DNA from: Halobacillus shinanisalinarum
GTDB lineage: Bacteria > Bacillota > Bacilli > Bacillales > Halobacillaceae
Direction of reading: 5' to 3'
Assembly (NCBI RefSeq): GCF_022919835.1
Contig: NZ_CP095074.1
Coordinates: 1,116,001 to 1,180,000 of the forward strand
DNA: 64,000 bases
This document shows, one piece after another, positions 46,725 through 55,520 of the stretch. The notes beneath the pieces were generated by a model, which worked only from the letters and a program-made list of their open reading frames with translations, was not told the DNA's origin and did not search any database. Every line of letters starts with the position of its first letter. The stretch's first letter is position 1. Made by a program: the position numbers and the translations under genes.

Positions 46725-46799
46725 AAGGATCCCCTTCTTCATTATTAAACTAATAATTTTAGTAAACTTCACTATCTTCATATGAATGTTACCAGATAT

Positions 46800-46813
46800 A
46801 TTAAACGCTTTCA
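46800..46813. promoter_or_regulatory. cre-like site upstream of msmR
   Basis: On the minus strand TGAAAGCGTTTAAT matches the cre core except for the last C. CcpA control of the alpha-galactoside operon would be expected. Confidence 0.5.
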
Positions 46814-46928
46814 ATATAAAATACTAAATTTTTAGAAAACTACATTATTTTTAAAACCTATGATCCTAAGGTTATTTATTTAAAATATTCAGTTCGCGCA
46901 AAGATGTTTTAGTATATAACACAAAAAC

Positions 46929-46951
46929 TTTTTACTATTTTTTAGTAAAAA
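46929..46951. promoter_or_regulatory. Perfect 9-5-9 palindrome next to the MITE
   Basis: TTTTTACTA and TAGTAAAAA surround TTTTT. It could be an operator for MsmR, an A/T-rich terminator, or part of the MITE target. AGTAAA also recurs at 46751-46757 near the msmR start. Confidence 0.4.
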
Positions 46952-46960
46952 TCACTTAAA

Positions 46961-47072
46961 GTGTGTCTTCAAAAAGTTGCCGAATGGAAATGTGCCTTTC
47001 CTACGTGAGGACCGGAAAAACCGAGCAGCAAAGAAAATTCGCTGTTTATCATGTGGTGACTTTTTGAACATC
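46961..47072. mobile_element. MITE-like element, short copy (112 bp)
   Basis: The ends GTGTGTCTTCAAAAAGT and ACTTTTTGAACATC are inverted repeats. CACTTAAA before and CTCTTAAA after differ at one base of eight and may be the target duplication. The interior shares ACCGGAAAAACCGAGCA with the other copies but is about 100 bp shorter. Confidence 0.7.
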
Positions 47073-47136
47073 CTCTTAAACGATTGAAAGGAATAAATTT
47101 TTCATAAGCATTGATTGAGCCGGACACCCATTAATC

Positions 47137-47206
47137 CCACGGAGCATAGTCTACACCGTAGAACGCCGTACAGGTGAGGCGAAATCGAGGAGGCTTTGTC
47201 TCGTGG
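47137..47206 (+). promoter_or_regulatory. Structured leader that can pair with the GTG start of the next gene
   Basis: CCACGGAG (47137-47144) can pair with CTCGTGG (47200-47206), which contains the start codon. Inside, TCTAC/GTAGA and CGCC/GGCG form two small hairpins, leaving the ribosome site GAGGAGG (47187-47193) in the junction. It matches no riboswitch class I know. It might also be a worn copy of the repeat at 56960-57255, which shares ACAGGTGAG and CGAGGAGGCT. Confidence 0.4.
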
Positions 47207-48624
47207 AATTAACACTTTCCCATTGGTTATATGGATTATTCACGTTGCTAATTATCATTACAATGGTATTCCGTAAAGGTGTTGTACTGCCGACTTTACT
47301 TGGTACGTTCATTGTTGCTTGGGTTTACAATGGTAGTTTAATTAGCGGATTCATGGGTATTTTTAATGCAAACTTAGTGGCTGCTAAAGAGTTATTCAAT
47401 ATATTCCTAATCATTACATTCATGGTGGCTCTTTTGCATTCACTAAAGGACCTTGGTGCAGATAAACGAATGATTGAGCCAGTTCAAAAGATTATGGTCA
47501 ATAGTCACGTGTCCTTTTTTGTTTTAGTAGGGGCCACATATGTAATTTCCTTATTCTTTTGGCCGACGCCAGCGGTACCGCTTATTTGTGCGCTGCTTGT
47601 ACCCGCCGCAATCAGATCGGGTCTTCCAGCAATGATGGCGGCTGTTGCCGTAGCTCTTGCCGGGCAGGGGATGGCTTTATCATCAGACTATGTCGTGCAA
47701 GTTGCGCCTGGTTTATCAGCAAAGGCGGCTGGGGTTGATACAACTACAGTTATGGATCAAGCACTAGTTTTATCGCTGATTACGGGTTTTGTAGCAATTG
47801 GGCTTGCTTATATATTGAACAGAAAATCGTTCCGTTCTAAGTTTGATCCGGAAAATGAGCTTGAGGTAAAAGCTATGCAAGGCTTAAAAGAAGGGCACAA
47901 AACCCAAAGTAAAAATATGAACGCGTGGAGTAAAGTTTTTGCGGTAACTGTCCCTCTTTCCATGCTTGCCGTCATGCTTTATATGGTTTCGACAAAACTT
48001 GGCTCTGGAAGGATGGGAGGATTTGAAGGTGGTAATGGGGCTGCATTTATCGGGGGTGTTGCAGTAGTCCTTCTCCTTCTTTCGACGATAGCGTTCGGAA
48101 GACATCGCGCACTCGATTACATTAGTGATCACATTACGGACGGATTCGTTTTTGCCTTTAAAGCGATGGGGCCGGTTATTCCGATTGCGGGATTTTTCTT
48201 TCTAGGAAGCCCGGATTTTGCAGGTGAAATTCTTTCCGTTTCCGCAGATAATACCCCCGCCCTGCTGTTTGATTTAGTTGAATCCACACAGGATTTTCTG
48301 CCACAGAGCGCTTTTTTAGCAGCTTTTAGTGTTTTAATTATCGGAATCATTACAGGACTGGATGGCTCAGGATTCTCAGGCCTGCCGCTGACTGGTGCTC
48401 TATCAGCATCCCTGGCAAATGCCCACATCGATCCGTCCACTTTAGCAGCTATTGGACAAATGGGATCGATCTGGACAGGTGGAGGAACGATCATCGCCTG
48501 GTCTTCGATGATTGCGATTGCCGGTTTCTGTGGTATATCCGTCATGGATCTTGTGAGGAAAAACTTCATTCCGGTCATATTAGCATTAATTTTATCGACT
48601 ACAATTGCTTTGTTCATTTTTTAA
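47203..48624 (+). CDS. Membrane transporter of unknown substrate (ion transporter superfamily-like)
   Basis: A 473-residue protein with about 11-12 membrane segments in two halves. FWPTPAVPLICALLVPAAIRSGLPAMMAA and the C-terminal GLDGSGFSGLPLTGALSASLA resemble the paired loops of GntP, CitM and DcuC type carriers, so an organic acid carrier is a fair guess. The start is GTG at 47203, 9 nt after GAGGAGG. The preceding leader may control translation. It lies upstream of a terminator and stands alone. Confidence 0.65.
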   Translation: MELTLSHWLYGLFTLLIIITMVFRKGVVLPTLLGTFIVAWVYNGSLISGFMGIFNANLVAAKELFNIFLIITFMVALLHSLKDLGADKRMIEPVQKIMVNSHVSFFVLVGATYVISLFFWPTPAVPLICALLVPAAIRSGLPAMMAAVAVALAGQGMALSSDYVVQVAPGLSAKAAGVDTTTVMDQALVLSLITGFVAIGLAYILNRKSFRSKFDPENELEVKAMQGLKEGHKTQSKNMNAWSKVFAVTVPLSMLAVMLYMVSTKLGSGRMGGFEGGNGAAFIGGVAVVLLLLSTIAFGRHRALDYISDHITDGFVFAFKAMGPVIPIAGFFFLGSPDFAGEILSVSADNTPALLFDLVESTQDFLPQSAFLAAFSVLIIGIITGLDGSGFSGLPLTGALSASLANAHIDPSTLAAIGQMGSIWTGGGTIIAWSSMIAIAGFCGISVMDLVRKNFIPVILALILSTTIALFIF

Positions 48625-48707
48625 AACGGGTCGGAAAATTGAGAGTGTCCTAACGCGGAGAGATAACGTCCCAACTCAAAAGGATAGCGGCTCAACGATG
48701 AATAATA

Positions 48708-48745
48708 ATGCCCTAAATAAAAATATCATTATTTGGTTAGGGCAT
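48708..48745. terminator. Bidirectional terminator between the transporter and metallo-hydrolase genes
   Basis: ATGCCCTAA (48708-48716) pairs with TTAGGGCAT (48737-48745), with further A/T pairing inside. It separates two convergent genes. Confidence 0.8.
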
Positions 48746-48836
48746 CTTAGATAATTACTACCGATTTTTTCTAAAAGGTCGTTCCGGATCATTTAAAATT
48801 CAAAAGACGAGTCTGGAACCCAAGCTCGCTTCACAC

Positions 48837-49676
48837 TTATCTTTCTTTCTCACCATCTACAAACCTTCCATGATCTGGGATGGCAATTCGATCAAACTCA
48901 CGACTCAGTTTCTCTAAATTATCTGTCAGTTCTTTTCCTGCCATCGGGAACCCATGACCTGTGATTGCTACATTGGGTTTCAAGGCTTCAAGTTTTCTTA
49001 CCGACTCCCAAGCGGCCTCCCAATCAGATGTTAGGTAGCGAGGCGGACCGCTAATTTCTTGTTGTTGGGTCAGCACTTTGAATAAATATTCCTGTTTGAC
49101 TGTGACGAATGCATCGCCGACGATCAACGTGCGGTCGTTTTCCCGGAATAGGGAGACATGACCTTCTGTATGCCCAGGTGTGTGAATCCATTGCCACCCA
49201 GGTAAGTGCGGGATAGTTCCGTCATCCGGCAAAGCTTGAACGTGGTTTCCTAAATCGATCCCCTCATTAGGAAACATACGTGATAACTTTGATACCAAAC
49301 CGCCTTCAACTGTAGTATCTGGTTCTGGATAATCTTTTCCCCCTGTCAAGTAAGGCATTTCTAATTTATGTGCATAAACGGGAACATCCCAATAATCTGC
49401 AAGTTCCTCAGCGGCCCCGACGTGATCGAAGTGTCCATGTGTAAGAATAATAGCCTTTGGATTATACCTTTTACCAAAAAGCTCTCCTGCTACATCAATA
49501 ATATCGTCGGCAGACTTCGGCATGCCCGCATCGACCAACACCCAATCTTCAGGTCGTTCAGGATTTCCGATTAAACAGGCGTTTACTACTTGAATGGGCA
49601 AGCAATGAATATCATTCGCCACCAACTGCTCAATTCCACTGGCAATTGAGGTAACGGGAATCAATCGATCTTCCAT
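48837..49676 (-). CDS. MBL-fold metallo-hydrolase
   Basis: A 279-residue hydrolase of the metallo-beta-lactamase fold. The metal motif THGHFDHVGA at about 79-88, the second histidine in HTPGHTEGHVSLF and the bridging Asp in LIVGDAFV give a two-metal site. Class members include glyoxalase II, lactonases and many unknowns; nothing here points to one substrate. It is a single gene, divergent from the amino acid permease, with a large perfect palindrome between them. Confidence 0.88.
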   Translation of the reverse strand: MEDRLIPVTSIASGIEQLVANDIHCLPIQVVNACLIGNPERPEDWVLVDAGMPKSADDIIDVAGELFGKRYNPKAIILTHGHFDHVGAAEELADYWDVPVYAHKLEMPYLTGGKDYPEPDTTVEGGLVSKLSRMFPNEGIDLGNHVQALPDDGTIPHLPGWQWIHTPGHTEGHVSLFRENDRTLIVGDAFVTVKQEYLFKVLTQQQEISGPPRYLTSDWEAAWESVRKLEALKPNVAITGHGFPMAGKELTDNLEKLSREFDRIAIPDHGRFVDGEKER

Positions 49677-49773
49677 TGAATATGCCTCCTTCCTATCCCC
49701 TTATTGTGTTCCGAAATTGGTAACTTATTATAACGTTTACTAAACCGGGCGTGAGTGTGTAATCAAGCACTAG

Positions 49774-49844
49774 TTCCTCCCAGAAACTCCCACCTCAGGT
49801 CATCCAAATATTGGATGACCTGAGGTGGGAGTTTCTGGGAGGAA
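49774..49844. repeat. Dispersed palindromic repeat, copy 5: perfect 34-bp arms
   Basis: Arms 49774-49807 and 49811-49844 are perfectly complementary around the loop ATA. The core CCACCTCAGGTCATCCA is extended by a private 16-nt flank (TTCCTCCCAGAAACTC and its complement). This copy lies between divergent genes, where a terminator has no obvious use. Confidence 0.93.
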
Positions 49845-49909
49845 TATTTTTTTGTGTAGGGTTAAAAATATAGATTCAGTTACAGTCAGGATGGGTGGGG
49901 CTAAAGAAT

Positions 49910-51229
49910 ATGAATAAGCAAACAAAAGATAAAAAACTTCAATGGTGGCAGCTTTCACTTATTGGTGTGGGATGCACGATTGGTACTGGCTTTTTCCTGG
50001 GATCCTCACTTGCCATCGAAAGTAGTGGACCTGCTGTTGTCTTTGTTTTTATTTTAGCAGCCATCGGTACTTATATCGTGTTTCAAGCTTTAGCGAAAAT
50101 GACGGCAGAGCATCCTGAAAAGGGATCGTTTCGTTCGTATGCGAAAAAGGCTTATGGACGGTGGGCTGGCTTCAGTAATGGATGGGTCTATTGGTCATCT
50201 GAATTATTAATTATGGGCAGTCAACTGACGGCCCTCGCCATCTTCTCGCAATACTGGTTTCCAAACCTTCCTCTATGGCTGTTGTCGACCATATTTGGTG
50301 TGCTTGGAATTGGTGTCATCTTTACAGGAGTATCAGGTTTTGAACGGGTTGAAAATATTTTCGCTGTCATTAAAACGGCTGCTATCTTCATGTTTATCGT
50401 AATTGCCGCCCTAGCATTATCAGGCGTTATCAATGGAAACCCTTCTGAACAAACGGTAAGCATGAGCTTTGATGGGTTATTTCCTGAAGGACTAACCGGA
50501 GTTTGGGCTGCCTTGCTATACGCCTTTTATGCGTTTGGCGGGATTGAAGTCATGGGAATTATGGCAAACGAATTAAAAAATCCTAAAGATGCATCAAAGT
50601 CCGGAAGAGTCATGCTCATCCTCCTCGGCATCATTTATGTCGTTTCTTTAGGATTAGCCTTACTTCTCATAACATGGGATAAGTTTAATGCGGACGAAAG
50701 TCCTTTCATTACCGCGTTAAGTCAATCTGATTTGGCGTTTGTTCCACACGTATTTAATGGAGCATTGATCATTGCAGGCTTCTCCACGATGGTCGCATCT
50801 CTTTATGCAATCACTACCATCTTAGCTACCTTGTCAGAAGATGGAGATGCACCAGCTTTTTTTGCTGCGAAAGGTAAAAGAGGTGTGCCCATTCATTCCC
50901 TCTTCCTAACTATTGGTGGCTTATGCTTATCCATCCTTGTAGCCTTGCTGCTACCTGAAAAGATTTTTGAATATTTAACTACTGCAGCAGGCCTAATGCT
51001 TTTATATAACTGGCTATTTATCCTCTTCTCTTATAAAAAATTAATGAAACTAACAACAGCTGACCATGTAAAACGGTTCGTGGGAATCTTGCTAATTGCT
51101 GCCGCCGTTAGTGGAACGCTTTTTGATTCCACAAGCAGAATCGGTTTTTTTATCAGCCTAGTGTTTCTGCTAGTGATTGGTACAATCACCTTTTTAATGA
51201 GAAAAAGATGGCAGCAAGCTTCAGGTTAG
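49910..51229 (+). CDS. APC family amino acid permease
   Basis: A 439-residue carrier with 12 membrane segments. WWQLSLIGVGCTIGTGFFLGSSLAIE is the first helix pair with the unwound GxG substrate site. EHPEKGSFRSYAKKAYGRWAGFSNGWVYW and FYAFGGIEVMGIMANELKNPKDAS are family signatures. ATG at 49910 has GGGTGGGG 9 nt upstream; an in-frame GTG at 49895 lies inside it. It is monocistronic and convergent with a LysE gene 11 nt away. The substrate is not known. Confidence 0.88.
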   Translation: MNKQTKDKKLQWWQLSLIGVGCTIGTGFFLGSSLAIESSGPAVVFVFILAAIGTYIVFQALAKMTAEHPEKGSFRSYAKKAYGRWAGFSNGWVYWSSELLIMGSQLTALAIFSQYWFPNLPLWLLSTIFGVLGIGVIFTGVSGFERVENIFAVIKTAAIFMFIVIAALALSGVINGNPSEQTVSMSFDGLFPEGLTGVWAALLYAFYAFGGIEVMGIMANELKNPKDASKSGRVMLILLGIIYVVSLGLALLLITWDKFNADESPFITALSQSDLAFVPHVFNGALIIAGFSTMVASLYAITTILATLSEDGDAPAFFAAKGKRGVPIHSLFLTIGGLCLSILVALLLPEKIFEYLTTAAGLMLLYNWLFILFSYKKLMKLTTADHVKRFVGILLIAAAVSGTLFDSTSRIGFFISLVFLLVIGTITFLMRKRWQQASG

Positions 51230-51240
51230 GCCTGTCCCTT

Positions 51241-51870
51241 TTATAAATGAAAAAGTAACTTAACTGCTTGGTAGCCAAAATAACCCGCAAAGCCAAACAT
51301 ACAAAGTCCGGACAAGACAGAAATTCCTTTTAATGTACGTGTGTTTAGAAACCTTCTAAATCCGCTCGATACAAAAGCCATCGTTACATCCCATATCATC
51401 AAACCGATGATAATCGCTGCACCATACAAAACTAAATGGAACTGGTCATAGCGAGTGATCGTATTAGCTAATACAGAGCCGTATATGCCAAGCCAAAATA
51501 AAATCGAAAGTGGGTTAGAAATCGATAGTAAAAAGCCGGAGACGAACGTTTTCTTCAAGGGATCTTTATTTCGGCTATGATTGATTTCCAACTTTTGCGA
51601 ACTGTCAATACTCTCAAAGCCTGTGTAGATTAAGACGAAGGCTCCGAACGACCATAGGAACGTTTTCATAAAAGGGATTTCCAAAAAGTGAATGACACCA
51701 AAGAAAACGGCCAGGATATAAAGCAGCTCTGCAACAAGAGAACCTAGTCCAATAATCCATGAATGGAAAAAGCCATTTTTAATACCCTGATCTATTTGGG
51801 CCGCATTGATCGGACCCAGCGGTGCTGCCAAAGATAATCCAAGGAAAATATAACTCAAGAATACACCCAA
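51241..51870 (-). CDS. LysE/RhtB family amino acid exporter
   Basis: A 209-residue protein with six membrane segments. LSLAAPLGPINAAQIDQGIKNGF is the conserved LysE opening, and FLLSISNPLSILFWLGIYG the second motif with its Asn-Pro. These proteins export amino acids or related metabolites. The frame extends to 51909, but AGAGGAG lies 8 nt before TTG at 51870, giving MGVFLSYIFLG, the expected start. It is a single gene. Confidence 0.88.
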   Translation of the reverse strand: MGVFLSYIFLGLSLAAPLGPINAAQIDQGIKNGFFHSWIIGLGSLVAELLYILAVFFGVIHFLEIPFMKTFLWSFGAFVLIYTGFESIDSSQKLEINHSRNKDPLKKTFVSGFLLSISNPLSILFWLGIYGSVLANTITRYDQFHLVLYGAAIIIGLMIWDVTMAFVSSGFRRFLNTRTLKGISVLSGLCMFGFAGYFGYQAVKLLFHL

Positions 51871-51993
51871 TACATTCACTCCTCTATTAGTAGGACTGGC
51901 TTGTACCAAATGTATTCTTCAGCAGTTCATGTTATTACTCTCACCGCATTTTCAGAATCAAAGAGGTAAGATCTTGTTTCAAGGACACCAAAA

Positions 51994-52020
51994 AACACAT
52001 TGCCTGAATCACAATGTGTT
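51994..52020 (-). terminator. Intrinsic terminator after the small coiled-coil gene
   Basis: AACACATTG pairs perfectly with CAATGTGTT and is followed by TTTT on the minus strand. Confidence 0.88.
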
Positions 52021-52028
52021 CTTCTCGT

Positions 52029-52265
52029 CTATCGATTATTAGCCTGGTTGGTCTCTTCAATCAATCTTAATAAATCAGTGGCTCGTTGAATTTGCTGGGC
52101 ATTTTCCTCTGTATTGACCGATGGATCATGTTTCGCTTTAGCTAACTCCTCTTCGGCCAGCTTTACTTGGGTTTGAGCCTCCACAAACCCTGCCCGATCT
52201 TCCTGCGCTCTTTCTACTGCTCGCTGTGCATTGGACAATTGATTCTTGACATGATCAAAATTCAT
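52029..52265 (-). CDS. Small helical (coiled-coil) protein, 78 residues, unknown function
   Basis: The start is ATG at 52265, 6 nt after GGAGGG, although the frame extends to 52361. The protein is charged and almost entirely helical, VKNQLSNAQRAVERAQEDRAGF and QVKLAEEELAKAKHD giving heptad-like spacing. It has no cysteines, signal peptide or membrane segment. Small proteins of this look are common in Bacilli and mostly unstudied. It is divergent from the gene at 52413. Confidence 0.75.
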   Translation of the reverse strand: MNFDHVKNQLSNAQRAVERAQEDRAGFVEAQTQVKLAEEELAKAKHDPSVNTEENAQQIQRATDLLRLIEETNQANNR

Positions 52266-52412
52266 TTCTTTCCCTCCTGTCTTACTCATAATTTTGTTTT
52301 TTCTGCTTATTTTATACATCCAGGTAAAGAAATTTTTGATCGAAAGACGAGACGACGGCAATCATAAGACAAACTCCTCGTTGCATAAACCATTACAAAG
52401 GAGGAGATCGAA

Positions 52413-53264
52413 CTGGTTTACATCCGTGTTCAGTCAGAGCAAATTGTAGAAACATTCTATGATTATGAGTACAGCAATAGAGGAGCAATGAGATTACATC
52501 GGTTTTATGATTATTTTGGCTTCATGGAAGGTGATCCAATTATTGAGGAAATAGGTATCGGAGAATACAGGCTTATTACATGTAAGGAAAACCTGGAGCT
52601 TTACAAAACACATTATAAAAACGAGTCATTCATCTGCGTACTTAAGACTTTTTCGGATGATACAGAGCGTTATTTGGAGCTCTTTAAATACTTAGTCGAC
52701 GGCAAAGCAAACTCTTCATTTAATGATAAATACTACATTATGGATAAGCTCCGCCTGAGTCCTCTATCGCTTATAAGCATTTCAAAACAGATCAACATCC
52801 CTGTAAGTGAGTTGCTCAAATATAATTATCGAGAGGATAAATATAAACCCTATCTTGATTTGGCTAGAAAGAGAAGGTTCAGGACTTGTATGGAAGATGC
52901 AGTTATGTTCATGAAGAAGAACCATTATTTTAAAGGGAAAACTGAATTATATATTCTTCAGCTTATTTTAGGGCATGGTGAATTACCAAAGACTTTTACT
53001 CATCAAACGTGGCTCTTAATTAAAAACGTATTGGAAGAGATCAACCAGTCTTTTGATCAGCTTAATTGGGAAAATCAATGCAAAGTCGTCGATGAAATTT
53101 GTTTAGGAGGAATGAGTGTTGCTATTGAAACCTTTGAGGCAAGAAGTCAGGAGTTAGTGGAAAAACAGGAGCGTATCAACGACAATTTTCCAATGATCAC
53201 TATAAAATCACGAAAGCAGACACCTCAACAGAATAATGCCCACTCCCCACGTATTCACACATAG
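52413..53264 (+). CDS. Hypothetical protein, probable CTG start
   Basis: The function is not recognised. The first ATG in frame is at 52488, but a very strong ribosome site AAAGGAGGAG (52397-52406) lies 6 nt before CTG at 52413. The extra 25 codons (LVYIRVQSEQIVETFYDYEY and on) read like normal protein. The product of about 283 residues is soluble, with SLISISKQINIPVSELLKYNYRED around the middle resembling a helix-turn-helix, and a basic Pro/Gln-rich tail. It stands alone, so no neighbour suggests a role. Confidence 0.7.
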   Translation: MVYIRVQSEQIVETFYDYEYSNRGAMRLHRFYDYFGFMEGDPIIEEIGIGEYRLITCKENLELYKTHYKNESFICVLKTFSDDTERYLELFKYLVDGKANSSFNDKYYIMDKLRLSPLSLISISKQINIPVSELLKYNYREDKYKPYLDLARKRRFRTCMEDAVMFMKKNHYFKGKTELYILQLILGHGELPKTFTHQTWLLIKNVLEEINQSFDQLNWENQCKVVDEICLGGMSVAIETFEARSQELVEKQERINDNFPMITIKSRKQTPQQNNAHSPRIHT

Positions 53265-53298
53265 GAAGCGAGACGCTTTCTCAAACACAATTCCTCAT

Positions 53299-54219
53299 TC
53301 ACGCGGATCTAGCCCGTTTTTTTCTCCCAACGATATATTCAAATGCTCCCGTCCCAATCAGCACACCGCACACAATTAGCACAAGACCCGCAATATGACT
53401 GGCCATAATCCTTTCATTAAGGAATAACGCAGCACCTACAATAGCAAAAAAAGTATTGAAGTTAATAAATATCGCAGACTCAGCCGGACCAACCTGTTGA
53501 ATGGCAAAATTGTAAACCATGTGCCCGAAAGCCGTGCAAATGAGAGCACTAAATAAAAAGATCAGCATCAGTTTTACATCGAACAACTGGGTGATCTGCC
53601 CTGGGTTCGTTTCCACCATCATGCTAATGAAGAAAATGAATATCGAACCAAGAACCATCATGTATCCTGTCAACAACCTCGGATCAAGCTCTGGATTCAT
53701 TTTACTAATCAAAATAAAGCTGAAGGCCTGGACAGCAATAGAAATGAACACCATCACATCACCTATCGATACAGCTGTCATTCCACCCGCCCCTGTCAGC
53801 GTCGTAGCAATTACCCCGACAAACCCTAATACAAAGCCGAAACTTTTAAAAATGGTGACCTTTTTGCTTAACAAAATGGTCGATAACACCATAGTAAGCA
53901 ATGGACCCATACCGACAATCAACCCAGCATTCACACCAGATGTGTATAAAAGCCCAAGGGCCATGAAACTGTGATGAGCGATCACATTAAAGATAGAGAT
54001 ATAAAAGATGATCCAGGCTTCCTTCTTCGTCGGCAGCCGTAAAATTTTCATAAAACCAAGGATAGCCAGCACTGCAATTCCCGCTGTAAAGATCCTCACT
54101 GAAGTTAAGAGGATCGGGTCCATATTTGAGACGAGAACTTTGATGGCGGAGACATTGAATCCCCACAACATCATGACTAGCATTAACATAAAGTAGATTC
54201 TCTTCAAAGTTATCACCAA
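53299..54219 (-). CDS. EamA/DMT family transporter
   Basis: A 306-residue membrane protein with ten segments in two repeated EamA halves. MLWGFNVSAIKVLVSNMDPILL opens the first, and VFISIAVQAFSFILISKMNPELDPR begins the second. AESAIFINFNTFFAIVGAALFLNERI is the usual end of the second half. Members export amino acids, sugars or drugs; the substrate is not visible. The start may be GTG at 54219 or TTG at 54207, the latter behind GGTG. Confidence 0.88.
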   Translation of the reverse strand: MVITLKRIYFMLMLVMMLWGFNVSAIKVLVSNMDPILLTSVRIFTAGIAVLAILGFMKILRLPTKKEAWIIFYISIFNVIAHHSFMALGLLYTSGVNAGLIVGMGPLLTMVLSTILLSKKVTIFKSFGFVLGFVGVIATTLTGAGGMTAVSIGDVMVFISIAVQAFSFILISKMNPELDPRLLTGYMMVLGSIFIFFISMMVETNPGQITQLFDVKLMLIFLFSALICTAFGHMVYNFAIQQVGPAESAIFINFNTFFAIVGAALFLNERIMASHIAGLVLIVCGVLIGTGAFEYIVGRKKRARSA

Positions 54220-54619
54220 GATTCTTTCACGATTAATTTATTTTGTATTCCCTCACTATATCACTTCACATAAAGATTTTGGAAATGGCTTACACTTTCG
54301 TAAAACTGTAAATGACGAAAGAAAACTCGATCACTTCTAATGGGAAGAGCTTATACAAAAAGAGCCCTTCCTCCTCAAATTTATTTAACCCTTTAAAAAA
54401 TGAAGCGGTTGAATTGAACAAAACCAACGCTTATAACCCTATTGGCTAGACACTAATCTATGATCTTCTGTATAAAACGTTAAAAACAGTGGTAATGGCA
54501 TGCTTCTTATCCAGGCCCCATAGTAATAACTCGCCATTTTTATTATTTTATGTAAAATAATAAAGGTGAAATGCTGTTCAGCATTTCACCAACAACCAAA
54601 GGACCAGCCCTTACCTTTT
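54220..54619. other. Intergenic region upstream of the EamA gene
   Basis: A/T-rich, no gene seen. It holds the hairpin at 54539-54563 (TTATTATTTTA and complement) next to the terminator of the YczE-like gene. Confidence 0.5.
54565..54590 (-). terminator. Intrinsic terminator after the YczE-like gene
   Basis: GGTGAAATGCTG and CAGCATTTCACC pair perfectly around TT, followed by TTTATTATTTTA on the minus strand. Confidence 0.9.
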
Positions 54620-55255
54620 TTAAACGGATCCCACTTTTTCATCAGAATAATTGGTTTTCGTGGTTCTCTTCAAAAATTCGGTTACCCTTACAAAAGAGAA
54701 TTGGAAGATCGGACTCTGAATAAACGTATAAATCAGCGTAAAGATAAAAACTGGGCCACCTAATAAAAGTCCGATAATAAGCACGAGACTCTCTACAGCA
54801 ATTCGTGTCCTGCTGATGGAATACCCCAGTTTGTCTGATAGCGACAGCATGAATCCATCACGTGGACCTGCACCAAAACCGGCAGCTGAATACATGCCAC
54901 CTCCTATACCCATCAATACAATCCCTAATAATAGGACAGCGATATCCATTACAGTAGAAAAAGACCTTGGAAAAACATCGATGAACAAAAAGAGGTCAAT
55001 CAGCGGACCGATCGAAATAGCGTTAATTATGGTGCCTATCCTAATGTACTTACGATCCACGATCAATGAAACGAGTACCAGCAGTACACCAATAGCCAAG
55101 TTCCACATACCTATCGTAAGGCCGAACTTGTCAAATAGTGCAACATTCAGCACATCCCAAGGGTGAATGCCAAGATACTGAACTTGAATGGCTATAGAAA
55201 TCCCATAGCTAAATAAAATGAGGCCTAATGCAAAGAAAAGGAAGTTGAACCTCAT
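54620..55255 (-). CDS. YczE/YyaS-like integral membrane protein
   Basis: A 211-residue protein with five membrane segments. LGIHPWDVLNVALFDKFGLTIGMWN and GIGGGMYSAAGFGAGPRDGFMLSLSDK are the family signatures, distantly like YitT. The family is widespread in Firmicutes and actinobacteria, with no agreed function. It is a single gene with its own terminator. The ATG at 55255 has AGGAGTG about 4-9 nt upstream. Confidence 0.85.
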   Translation of the reverse strand: MRFNFLFFALGLILFSYGISIAIQVQYLGIHPWDVLNVALFDKFGLTIGMWNLAIGVLLVLVSLIVDRKYIRIGTIINAISIGPLIDLFLFIDVFPRSFSTVMDIAVLLLGIVLMGIGGGMYSAAGFGAGPRDGFMLSLSDKLGYSISRTRIAVESLVLIIGLLLGGPVFIFTLIYTFIQSPIFQFSFVRVTEFLKRTTKTNYSDEKVGSV

Positions 55256-55462
55256 AACACTCCTTCTTTCTAGAAGATTACGTCTTTTTAGCTTATCTCA
55301 AAATCAAATAAATGAAAATTGAAAAGTTCGAAAAAAAGAAAAATGGAACTAATGTCATCTTTCGGGGATGATTGGAGGAGGGGATGGAGCAAGAGGTGGG
55401 TTAAGTTAAATAGATGGTTAAGAAGGTGATCCAGTCAATGAAACACTACAAACTAAGGATGC

Positions 55463-55496
55463 AAAGGACGATCCATCCTAGGATAGACCGTCCTTT
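55463..55496. terminator. Hairpin downstream of the siderophore-binding gene
   Basis: AAAGGACG pairs with CGTCCTTT around an inner palindrome ATCCTAGGAT. The longer T run is on the plus strand, so it works better in that direction, but it is the only hairpin after the minus-strand gene. Confidence 0.6.
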
Positions 55497-55520
55497 TTTA
55501 AGAATACAGAAAAACTCTCC

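Larger units (their letters stand above)
46725..47202. other. Divergent control region between msmR and a transporter gene
   Basis: It contains a cre-like site, a 9-5-9 palindrome, a MITE-like element and a structured leader, each listed separately. No coding frame with a ribosome site was seen. Confidence 0.55.

Noticed and set aside
47137..47206. Leader as a known riboswitch (TPP, guanidine, purine, THF or fluoride class)
   Set aside because: None of the conserved core sequences I know for these classes is present; kept only as an unclassified structure.
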